Below, one piece after another: positions 5,857-12,619 of a stretch of DNA of 13,417 nt. The translations under genes and the position numbers were made by a program. Each line of letters begins with the position of its first letter. Position 1 is the first letter of the stretch. Below the pieces are notes generated by a model. That model searched no databases. It saw only the letters and a list, made by a program, of their open reading frames with translations, and was not told the origin of the DNA. This stretch comes from Elusimicrobiota bacterium. GTDB taxonomy: Bacteria > Elusimicrobiota > Elusimicrobia > 2-02-FULL-39-32. The DNA is taken from positions 1 through 13,417 of the forward strand of contig JACPSV010000210.1 of the NCBI GenBank assembly GCA_016193115.1. The letters run 5' to 3'.

Positions 5857-7215
5857 ATGAAGAAATTTGATGTGACAATTGTGGGCGGCGGAATTCTGGG
5901 GACTTGCCTTTCCTATTGGATATCCTTGTTGTTTGAAGGCGATGTGGCAGTTTTAGAGCAGGAAAAGGATGTGGCCGTCCACACGAGCGGCAGAAACACG
6001 GGGGTCATCCACCGCCCATTCTACCTGCACCCGGAGAAAAGGAAGATTTTTGCCCGGTCAGCCCAAATTTCCTACGGATTGTGGAAAAAGTACGCCGAAA
6101 TCAAGAACCTTCCTTGGAAAGAAGTTGGGACTATCGAAGTGGCTACCCATAAAGAAGATAGTCCGGTCTTAGAACGATACCGTCAGTGGGCTCTTCAGAA
6201 CGGGATGAAGGATGAGGAGGTTGCTGTCCTCACTTCTCAGGAGGTGAAACAACTGGAACCGGAAGTCTCTTGCGTGGCCGCCCTTCATTCCCGAACCGAT
6301 ACTTCGGTCAATTTTCGTCTTTTCACGGAGAGCGTGAAAGAAGATGCCATTCAAAGAGGAGTCCATTTTCTATTTAATTTTCCCGTCACAAGAATTCAGA
6401 CCAACTCCAACTCTTTGCTGGTTTATCCCCAGTTGGGCGACCCCATTGAAACACGGTTCCTCGTCAATTGCGCCGGCGGCAACGCCGTAGATTTAATTCA
6501 CGCTCTAGGCATGGGGTTTGAGTACACGGATCTTCACTTTCGAGGCGAGTACTGGGAAATCGGTCCGGAGAAAGCCTCTAAGATTCGATCCAACATTTAT
6601 TCCGTGCCGCGGCACAAAGATCTTCCTTTTTTGGATCCCCACTGGATCGTGCGTTCCGACGGCCGGCGAGAGATAGGGCCCAACGCTGTTCTGGTGGCCG
6701 GATGCGACGCCTACGAAGGTTTCAGTTCAAGTTTAGGCCAACTGGTGAGAAAAATTTTTGAAAGACCTCTAGAAAACAAGTTAAGATTGATGATCAATCC
6801 GGACTTTCTAAAATTGGCCTCTCAGGAATGGGTGAGTTCTATTTCCAGATCAAGGATGGTTCAACAAGTACAGAAGTTTGTGCCTGCCTTGGAAGCGAAA
6901 GACTTGATTGGCAAAGGAGTGGCGGGTGTGCGAAGTTCCGTGATTGACCGGCAAGGAAACTTTTTGAAAGAGGCCATCGAAATTTCCGGACCCATGTCCT
7001 ACCATATTCTGAACTATAACTCGCCCGGCGCCACAGGCGCTCCCGCCTACACCGCTTTCCTGCTCCACCGCTTGATCCAAAAAGGCGCCTTCACCCATCT
7101 CCAACATAGAAAAACCGACCCAACCAGCATCTGGAACTTCCAAGAAATCGTAAGGGAATTAGGGACAGCGCCCCATTTCCCTACAGGGAAATGGGGCGCT
7201 GTCCCTAATTCTTGA
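5857..7215 (+). CDS. FAD-dependent oxidoreductase, LhgO-like (DAO fold)
   Basis: Resembles L-2-hydroxyglutarate dehydrogenase/oxidase LhgO, which oxidises L-2-hydroxyglutarate to 2-oxoglutarate and feeds electrons to the membrane quinone pool. From the ATG at 5857 (452 residues) the FAD-binding GGGILG is at 10-15, the HTSGRNTGVIH block typical of the family follows near 42-52, FRGEYW is at 228-233 (LhgO has FRGEYF), IGPNAVL follows, and NSPGATGAPAY lies at 388-398. No membrane segment is seen. The frame is open back to a TTG at 5815, but that lies in a repeat, and the family N-terminus begins at MKKFDVTIVGGG, so 5857 is preferred; ATGs at 5839 and 5845 are also possible. There is no clear ribosome binding site. 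The last 19 codons (434-452) come from the hairpin at 7156-7211, so the C-terminus is a repeat-encoded tail. The substrate is inferred. Confidence 0.85.
   Translation: MKKFDVTIVGGGILGTCLSYWISLLFEGDVAVLEQEKDVAVHTSGRNTGVIHRPFYLHPEKRKIFARSAQISYGLWKKYAEIKNLPWKEVGTIEVATHKEDSPVLERYRQWALQNGMKDEEVAVLTSQEVKQLEPEVSCVAALHSRTDTSVNFRLFTESVKEDAIQRGVHFLFNFPVTRIQTNSNSLLVYPQLGDPIETRFLVNCAGGNAVDLIHALGMGFEYTDLHFRGEYWEIGPEKASKIRSNIYSVPRHKDLPFLDPHWIVRSDGRREIGPNAVLVAGCDAYEGFSSSLGQLVRKIFERPLENKLRLMINPDFLKLASQEWVSSISRSRMVQQVQKFVPALEAKDLIGKGVAGVRSSVIDRQGNFLKEAIEISGPMSYHILNYNSPGATGAPAYTAFLLHRLIQKGAFTHLQHRKTDPTSIWNFQEIVRELGTAPHFPTGKWGAVPNS
7156..7211. repeat. Perfect 56-bp hairpin shared by the ends of two convergent genes
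   Basis: Two identical inverted arms of 27 bp (7156-7182 and 7185-7211) are separated by only two bases (AC). The arms contain the string AGGGACAGCGCCCCATTTCC. The stop codon of the plus-strand oxidoreductase (7213-7215) lies just beyond it, and the stop of the minus-strand aminotransferase (7205-7207) lies inside it, so both transcripts end in the same structure. It could serve as a bidirectional transcription barrier or 3' stabiliser, though it lacks a clean T-tract. The GGGGAC/GGGAC-type arms recall the outer arms of the repeat at 5686-5832, suggesting a related class of dispersed palindromes. Confidence 0.92.
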
Positions 7216-8302
7216 AGAAGTGGGTGATGGTCTCGATGACGTAGTCGAGTTGGTCGCGGGTGAGGGTTTGGTAGATGGGTAAGCTTAAAATTCTTTCCGA
7301 CTGACGTTCTGTTACGGGGAAGTCGCCCTTTTTGTATCCCAGACTTTTGGCGCAACGTTGTAGATGAATCGGGATCGGGTAATGGATTTTGGTCTCAATG
7401 CCTTTTTGGGTGAGATAAGACTGTAAAGCGTCTCTCTTTTCGGTTTGAACCACAAAAAGGTGGTACGCGCACTTTTCTCCTCGCGATTCTATGGGGCAGG
7501 TGACCAGACCTTCCAGATGTTTCCGGTAATAGGCGGCGTGGTCTCTCCTTTTAGCGATCCACTGATCCAAATAACGGAACTTGACGTTCACAATCGCGGC
7601 CTGCAGTGAGTCCAGACGGCTGTTAAATCCCCATAGGTCCGATTCGGAACGGTTCTTTAGGCCTATGTTTCTGAGCTGCGAGATAGTGTTGTAGACTTTT
7701 TTGTCGTTCGTGGTAATCATCCCTCCGTCTCCGCAAGCGTTGAGCGTTTTCAAAGGGTGGAGACTGAAACAATTGGCAATGCCAAAGGAACCGGCTCGTT
7801 TGCCGTGGTACTCCGTTCCCATCGCCTGCGCCGCGTCTTCAATCACAAAAAGGTTATGTTTCTTCGCAATTTTCAAAATAGGATCCATGGAGGCAGGTTT
7901 TCCCGTAAGGTGGACAGGAAGAATCGCTTTGGTCTGTGGAGTGATTTTGGACTCAATTTGGGTAGGGTCGAGGTTCATGTCTTCCCCCACATCCACGAAA
8001 ACGGGTTTCGCTCCCGCGGCGGCAATGCTGGATGCGGTGGCCAGAAAAGAGTTGGGCGCTGTCATCACCTCATCGCCGTTCCCAATCCCCAGAGAAACCA
8101 TCGCCAGAAAAAGTGCGTCCGTTCCGGAGTTGACCCCCAGGGCGTAGCGTGTCCCGCAGTAGCGGGCAAACTTCTCTTCCAGGTCTACGACCGGTTGTCC
8201 GAGTATGAAGTCCGAGCGATCGAGGAGAGTGGTATACGCTTTGAGCAGCTCTTTCTTTAAGAGTTTGTGCTGCCCTTTGAGATCAATGTAAGGGACTTTC
8301 AT
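7205..8302 (-). CDS. DegT/DnrJ/EryC1/StrS-family PLP aminotransferase (copy A)
   Basis: Likely a nucleotide-sugar aminotransferase that converts a keto sugar to an amino sugar with glutamate as donor and PLP as cofactor. The 365 residues follow the family: MKVPYIDLKGQ start, GTRYALGVNSGTDALFLA around 50-67, the PLP-ring aspartate Asp156 in EDAAQA, and the Schiff-base lysine Lys185 in SLHPLKTLNACGDGG. NSRLDSLQAA near 225-235 is also typical. It is about half identical by eye to the aminotransferase at 9311-10414, so the pair are paralogues on either side of one SDR gene. The ATG overlaps the SDR stop as ATGA, with a weak ribosome binding site, suggesting coupling. It is the last gene of the operon, and its final codon and stop lie in the perfect hairpin. 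Some family members are dehydratases, but the lysine is retained here. Confidence 0.9.
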   Translation of the reverse strand: MKVPYIDLKGQHKLLKKELLKAYTTLLDRSDFILGQPVVDLEEKFARYCGTRYALGVNSGTDALFLAMVSLGIGNGDEVMTAPNSFLATASSIAAAGAKPVFVDVGEDMNLDPTQIESKITPQTKAILPVHLTGKPASMDPILKIAKKHNLFVIEDAAQAMGTEYHGKRAGSFGIANCFSLHPLKTLNACGDGGMITTNDKKVYNTISQLRNIGLKNRSESDLWGFNSRLDSLQAAIVNVKFRYLDQWIAKRRDHAAYYRKHLEGLVTCPIESRGEKCAYHLFVVQTEKRDALQSYLTQKGIETKIHYPIPIHLQRCAKSLGYKKGDFPVTERQSERILSLPIYQTLTRDQLDYVIETITHFFKN

Positions 8303-9300
8303 CCCACGGTGACGGACTGGTTTTCCACCAGCATCTTCATCTTTTTCACGTTATAGAAATTGATGTTCTCCCAGTCCAATAACCCATTTTGCCGCGCGTT
8401 CTTGATGTCTAGAACCGCGTCTTTGATCGTTTTGTTAGGTTTGAGGCCCAACTCCCTTTCGATCTTGGCGGAGGATATATGGTAGGAACGGTTATCGTTG
8501 GTGGGAGTGACTTCGATTTGGATGGAGGGGCCGATAATTTCACGCACCATCTGCGCTATCTCCAAAACCGTAAAGTTTTCGTAGCCGGCGTTATAAGTCT
8601 TTCCCGCAACTTTCTCCGCCGGGATTTCCAGAAGACGCACATAGTAATCCGTGATATCTTCAATGTGAATGTTGGGCCTTTTCTGGTTTCCCCCAAAGAC
8701 GGTGATCTTGCCTTTCGTAAGGGCGTGCATCGTCAATATGTTGACGGTCAGGTCCAGCCTCATTTTAGGAGAATATCCGCAAACGGTTGCCGGCCGGATG
8801 GTCAGGGCTGTAAAACTTTTATCGTTCGCTTTTTGAACGAAAGGTTCCGCTTCCGCTTTAGTTTTGGAATAGACCGTGAGCGGTTCTAAAGGCAGATCTT
8901 CCGTTACGTTGGGTGTTTCTTTAATCCCATAGACGCTGCTGGTGGAAACGTTGATGAACCTCTGCGCGCCGCTCTCTTTTGCCAAACGAACCAGATTCAA
9001 GGTCGCGTCGTAGTTTACCTCGACCGTCAACTGCGGGTTCAGATCGGAAGACGGATCGTTGGAAATGGAAGCCAGATGAATCACGGCGTCCACCTCTTTC
9101 AGGGCGCTTTTGAGAGTCTTTTCCGAACGGATGTCCCCTTCGATCAAAGTCAGTTGGGGATGAGACTTCACCGCTTTCAGACCGATGTCGGTGAAAAACA
9201 TCGTATCCAGAACAATGGTTTGGTATCCCTTTGCCAGAAGTTTAGGAACAAGAATGCTGCCCACATACCCTGCCCCGCCTGTAACTAGAACAGTTTCCAT
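8299..9300 (-). CDS. NAD-dependent epimerase/dehydratase, extended SDR family
   Basis: A nucleotide-sugar-modifying enzyme (epimerase, dehydratase or reductase) with a Rossmann fold. From the chosen ATG at 9300 it has 333 residues: GGAGYVG at 8-14, Asp33 at the end of strand two (favouring NAD over NADP), the STSSVYG serine/threonine region at 119-125, and catalytic Tyr144 and Lys148 in YSKTK. RPATVCGYSPKMRLDL near 169-184 and RPNIHIEDI near 208-216 belong to the substrate half. An in-frame ATG at 9321 would add seven residues but has no ribosome binding site, whereas AAGGAG at 9312-9307 lies six bases before 9300 and overlaps the stop of the gene before. It lies between the two aminotransferase genes and overlaps the second by 4 bp, so it probably makes or alters their keto-sugar substrate. 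The exact reaction is unknown. Confidence 0.88.
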   Translation of the reverse strand: METVLVTGGAGYVGSILVPKLLAKGYQTIVLDTMFFTDIGLKAVKSHPQLTLIEGDIRSEKTLKSALKEVDAVIHLASISNDPSSDLNPQLTVEVNYDATLNLVRLAKESGAQRFINVSTSSVYGIKETPNVTEDLPLEPLTVYSKTKAEAEPFVQKANDKSFTALTIRPATVCGYSPKMRLDLTVNILTMHALTKGKITVFGGNQKRPNIHIEDITDYYVRLLEIPAEKVAGKTYNAGYENFTVLEIAQMVREIIGPSIQIEVTPTNDNRSYHISSAKIERELGLKPNKTIKDAVLDIKNARQNGLLDWENINFYNVKKMKMLVENQSVTVG

Positions 9301-9310
9301 GATTTTCTCC

Positions 9311-10414
9311 TTAACGCTCATAAAATTTACGGACTTGTTCGATCACGTATTCAATTTGTGAATCTGTGAGATGTTGGTGTCCGGGAAGCGTGATAATATT
9401 TTTGGCCTGCGATTCCGCGACGGGGAAGTCCCCCGCTTTGTAGCCGAGTGATTTGCAACACTCCTGTAAATGGAGCGGTATGGGATAATGGACTTTCGCT
9501 TCGATTCCTTTTGCGTTCAGAGCGCTCATCAGATTGTCCCGGTTCCGCGCTTGGATGATGTAGAGGTGGTACACATAACGCACATTCTTTCTTCTGGGAG
9601 GCAACGTGATCGCATCTTGCAATTCCGAGAACGCCTTGTCATACATGCCGGCATGTTTGATCTTTGCATTCGTAATCTTCTCAAGATCCTTGATCACATG
9701 GAGTCCCACTACCGCCTGGACGGAATCCAGCCGGGAATTGTAGCCGAAAATAGAGTATTCGTCCCTGTTTTTCATGCCGTGGTTGCGCAAGAGTCTCAGT
9801 TTTTCCGCCATCTCTTTGGAGTTGGTGGTGATCACGCCTCCATCAGACCAGACGTTAATGTTTTTCAAGGGATGCAGGCTGAACCCTCCGCTGATTCCAA
9901 AAGAGCCCACCGTTTTTCCCCCAATCGTGGAGCTAATGCCCTGGCAGGCGTCTTCTACGACAGGCAGACCATATTTGCTGGCAATTTTTAAAATTCTGGG
10001 CATATCCGCGGGATGACCGGCATAGTGGACTGGCAACAGCGCTTTCGTGCGCGGCGTGATGGCCGCTTCAATTTTGTCCACGTCAATCACGTACTCTTCG
10101 TTGCAGTCCACAAAGACGGGCTTGGCGCCTGTGGCGGCGATCGCGCCGATCGTTGCGATAAAAGTGTTGGGCATCGTGATGACTTCGTCTCCCGGACCGA
10201 CTCCCAGGGCTTTCAGACTTAAGAAAAGAGCGTCTGTTCCCGAGTTCACGCCCACGGCGTATCGTGTTCCGCCCACACGGGCAAACTTCTCTTCAAACTC
10301 TTGTACAGGCGCGCCCAACGTAAAATCTCCGGACTGCACCAACCGTTTCACGCTGCGCAGTATCGGTTCCGGATGCGCAAATTGTTGTTTTAAGTAAGAA
10401 AAAGGCACTTTCAT
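9311..10414 (-). CDS. DegT/DnrJ/EryC1/StrS-family PLP aminotransferase (copy B)
   Basis: A sugar aminotransferase of 367 residues, paralogous to the one at 7205-8302. Conserved features are MKVPFSYLKQQ, GTRYAVGVNSGTDALFL around 49-65, VITMPNTFIATIGAI, the PLP aspartate Asp155 in VVEDACQG, and Schiff-base Lys184 in SLHPLKNINVWSDGG. YNSRLDSVQA and KVHYPIPLHLQECCKSLGY match copy A closely, while the segment between about residues 230 and 290 differs most, so the acceptor sugars may differ. The ATG at 10414 has a good ribosome binding site AAAGGAG about six bases upstream and lies 33 bases after the isomerase stop. The gene stands fourth in the visible operon, after the isomerase. Its product is inferred to be an amino sugar nucleotide; the specific sugar cannot be read from sequence. 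Confidence 0.9.
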   Translation of the reverse strand: MKVPFSYLKQQFAHPEPILRSVKRLVQSGDFTLGAPVQEFEEKFARVGGTRYAVGVNSGTDALFLSLKALGVGPGDEVITMPNTFIATIGAIAATGAKPVFVDCNEEYVIDVDKIEAAITPRTKALLPVHYAGHPADMPRILKIASKYGLPVVEDACQGISSTIGGKTVGSFGISGGFSLHPLKNINVWSDGGVITTNSKEMAEKLRLLRNHGMKNRDEYSIFGYNSRLDSVQAVVGLHVIKDLEKITNAKIKHAGMYDKAFSELQDAITLPPRRKNVRYVYHLYIIQARNRDNLMSALNAKGIEAKVHYPIPLHLQECCKSLGYKAGDFPVAESQAKNIITLPGHQHLTDSQIEYVIEQVRKFYER

Positions 10415-10447
10415 GAGAACTCCTTTAGGGGATAGTTTTGGTAAGAT

Positions 10448-11038
10448 TTATGGGATCAACTTTCTATCAATGATTGTGTCTACAAAACAGTGGCAGAGCG
10501 TCAGATGCGCGATCTCCACAAAACCGTAAGCGCCGGTAGGAGCCGGCACATAGAAATTGAGATCTCCCAAACCGCGAAGAGGATTGTCCTGTTTAAATCC
10601 GGACATCGTGATCACAGGACAGCTCATCTTTTTTGCCATTTTCGCTCCGTTTAAGATGTTGTCTGATTTTCCGGAACTGGATATGGCAATCAAAAGATCG
10701 TTCGCGTCCGCGAACATCTCAATCGGTTTTTCAAAGACGTACGGGTAGCCATAATCGTTGCCGATACAGGTGAGAAGACTGGTGTCATTGAAAGCGATCG
10801 CCCGCATCCCGCCGTTTTTCCAATAGTCTACGGACTGATGGCTGGCGATCGCGGCGCTCCCGCCGTTTCCGATGAATATGATTTTGTTCCCGTTTTTAGA
10901 GCACTGCGCAATCATCCGGACCGCTTCATCAATCCCTTCTTCCAATGAGATCTTTCCCTTGGTACTGTGATTCGCTTCGATTTTGAGCAAAACCTCTCCC
11001 AACCCTTTCAAATACGATGTTGCTTCAGTTTGAATCAT
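10448..11038 (-). CDS. SIS-domain isomerase, GmhA-like (sedoheptulose-7-phosphate isomerase family)
   Basis: Probable sugar-phosphate isomerase. In the family type, GmhA turns sedoheptulose 7-phosphate into D-glycero-D-manno-heptose 7-phosphate, the first step to ADP-heptose. The 196 residues match GmhA in size and layout: IGNGGSAAIASH at 56-67, CIGNDYGY near 91-98, and phosphate-binding SSSGKSDN at 120-127. Aligning by eye with E. coli GmhA, its zinc ligands His61, Glu65, Gln172 and His180 correspond to His67, Asp71, Glu175 and His183, so two positions are swapped to similar residues. The ATG at 11038 is preceded by AGGAG at eight bases. It lies directly downstream of the nucleotidyltransferase-kinase fusion, the expected partner. 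A DiaA-like or other SIS role is less likely given this neighbour. Confidence 0.82.
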   Translation of the reverse strand: MIQTEATSYLKGLGEVLLKIEANHSTKGKISLEEGIDEAVRMIAQCSKNGNKIIFIGNGGSAAIASHQSVDYWKNGGMRAIAFNDTSLLTCIGNDYGYPYVFEKPIEMFADANDLLIAISSSGKSDNILNGAKMAKKMSCPVITMSGFKQDNPLRGLGDLNFYVPAPTGAYGFVEIAHLTLCHCFVDTIIDRKLIP

Positions 11039-11059
11039 GCGAATATCTCCTGTGAGGAA

Positions 11060-12619
11060 CTATTTGAGAAGCGCTGTAATAAATTTGAACAAGGGGACCG
11101 GCTCTACGGGAGTTTTGTTTCCCACAATTCTGACGGCCAGAGCTCCAACCGCGTTCCCGATAAATCCAACCAGATCCGTCGGCGCTTTCTTTGCCACCAA
11201 CGGCGCCGTCACGGCCAGAAAAGCGTCACCGGCGCCCACACGGTCTACAATCTCTTTAGAAAATATGGGCGTGGTAAAGAATCCGTCCCTCTTGGAATAA
11301 ATCAGCGATCCCAGATGTCCGCGGGTGACTGTGACGTTTTGACAGTTCAAGTTTTTGGAGGTTTTTAGGATCAGATCTTCCAATTTTCCGTACCGGTCCT
11401 GGTGTGCCAGCCTCATTTCCGGTTCGTCAATGCAGATATAGTCCGCTCGCGGGTATTTTGTAATGGTGTTATACCCCGTATTCGCGCTGTTGGTTTGAGT
11501 ATTGACGGCAAGGAATTTAGATTTTTTGCAGAGCAGATGAATCAGGTTGGGCGTTAAAAACCCGTGTCCGTAGTCCGCTACAAGCACCAAATCGTAGGTG
11601 TGGAGGGTCTTATTCAGAGTTTGCAGAACTTCTTTTTCCAAAGAAGGCGACAAAGGACGGTCTTCCAGAAAAACCACCTCAAACATTTTGACCAGGAAAG
11701 GGTCCCAGACGTAGCGTCTCTTCACAATCGTAGGGGCGTCTTCCCGATAGAAGAATTTCGGCTCAACGTGCGGTTTCATGTGCTCTAATATGAAATCTTC
11801 GCGCGAGTTCTTTTTCCCCAGGCAAGAAACCATGTTCACGCTTTGAGAAAAACCTGCTAAATGGTTGGCGCAAGCCAATATCCCCCCCGGGAACGCCTCT
11901 TCGCTCAGATATTTTGTGGCGACGATACTTTCTTTGGGCGATTTTCCCATTGGGTGGCAAAAATGATATTCGTCAATGATTGTGTCGCCGATGACAAGGG
12001 CTTTAATGTTGTGGAGATCTTTCAGAGTTTGGATGACATTCGCTACGCTATACTTTTTACGAAATGACTCCAGAAAAAGCTGCGCCTGGTCCGGATAGAC
12101 CATGTAATGACGATTCAATATCTCTGTCGAACTAAAAGAGATTTCATGGGTAAAGTGGATACGGCCGCCCGCCGATTGGACTGCCCTCTCTTCATCCGTG
12201 ATTTTACCGGTTAAATCTTCTTCAGGATTTTCGTAATCGCTTCCTTTAACGTATAGGTTGGGCTTGATTTTTTGGATGGTTTCAATTGCGGTCGGCCATT
12301 CGTTGATAGAGACATAGTCCACACAGCCTAAAGAAGCAATAGACTCTGCGCGCAGCCTTTGATTGAATACGGGCCTTCCGGGCCCTTTACCAACATATTC
12401 ATCCTTGGTCAATGTAACGATGAGGATGTCCCCTTCCCGTTTGGCGGCCTCAAAATGGAGGATATGTCCCGGATGAAGAAGATCAAAGACGCCGTGGCAC
12501 TGCACAATCGTTTTCCCTTTTTTCTTCAGTTGATGGGAGATTTTCTCCAAATCGTTCAGAGAGACAATTTTATTGTAGGAGTTGGGCAGGATTTTCTGAG
12601 TTAGGTTCTGTTTATTCAT
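11060..12619 (-). CDS. Nucleotidyltransferase-PfkB kinase fusion, HldE-like with reversed domain order
   Basis: Bifunctional enzyme of 519 residues. The N-terminal part (about 37-172) is a cytidylyltransferase-like domain: HGVFDLLHPGH with the HxGH motif at 49-52, VKGSDYE near 124-130 and SSTEI at 163-167. The C-terminal part (about 205-519) is a PfkB/ribokinase-type sugar kinase: GDTIIDEY at 211-218, FPGGILACANHLAG near 243-256, VADYGHGF at 347-354 and the catalytic DRVGAGDAF with Asp465. These are the two activities of HldE, which phosphorylates heptose 7-phosphate at C1 and later adds AMP, but E. coli HldE has the kinase first. The next gene is the GmhA-like isomerase, supporting a heptose-type substrate. 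The ATG overlaps the upstream SDR stop as ATGA, with only a distant GGAG, so coupling is likely. The nucleotide donor (ATP or CTP) is not decided by the sequence. Confidence 0.85.
   Translation of the reverse strand: MNKQNLTQKILPNSYNKIVSLNDLEKISHQLKKKGKTIVQCHGVFDLLHPGHILHFEAAKREGDILIVTLTKDEYVGKGPGRPVFNQRLRAESIASLGCVDYVSINEWPTAIETIQKIKPNLYVKGSDYENPEEDLTGKITDEERAVQSAGGRIHFTHEISFSSTEILNRHYMVYPDQAQLFLESFRKKYSVANVIQTLKDLHNIKALVIGDTIIDEYHFCHPMGKSPKESIVATKYLSEEAFPGGILACANHLAGFSQSVNMVSCLGKKNSREDFILEHMKPHVEPKFFYREDAPTIVKRRYVWDPFLVKMFEVVFLEDRPLSPSLEKEVLQTLNKTLHTYDLVLVADYGHGFLTPNLIHLLCKKSKFLAVNTQTNSANTGYNTITKYPRADYICIDEPEMRLAHQDRYGKLEDLILKTSKNLNCQNVTVTRGHLGSLIYSKRDGFFTTPIFSKEIVDRVGAGDAFLAVTAPLVAKKAPTDLVGFIGNAVGALAVRIVGNKTPVEPVPLFKFITALLK

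Noticed and set aside
7701..8260. Long open frames on the plus strand opposite the aminotransferase and other minus-strand genes (also 1751-2074, 4745-5149, 9470-9991, 10967-11368).
   Set aside because: They have no recognisable domains, no ribosome binding sites and lie wholly antisense to well-supported enzymes; they are by-products of codon bias.
9301..9321. ATG at 9321 as the start of the SDR gene.
   Set aside because: It lies inside the upstream aminotransferase gene with no ribosome binding site, while AAGGAG is well placed six bases before the ATG at 9300, where the family N-terminus begins.
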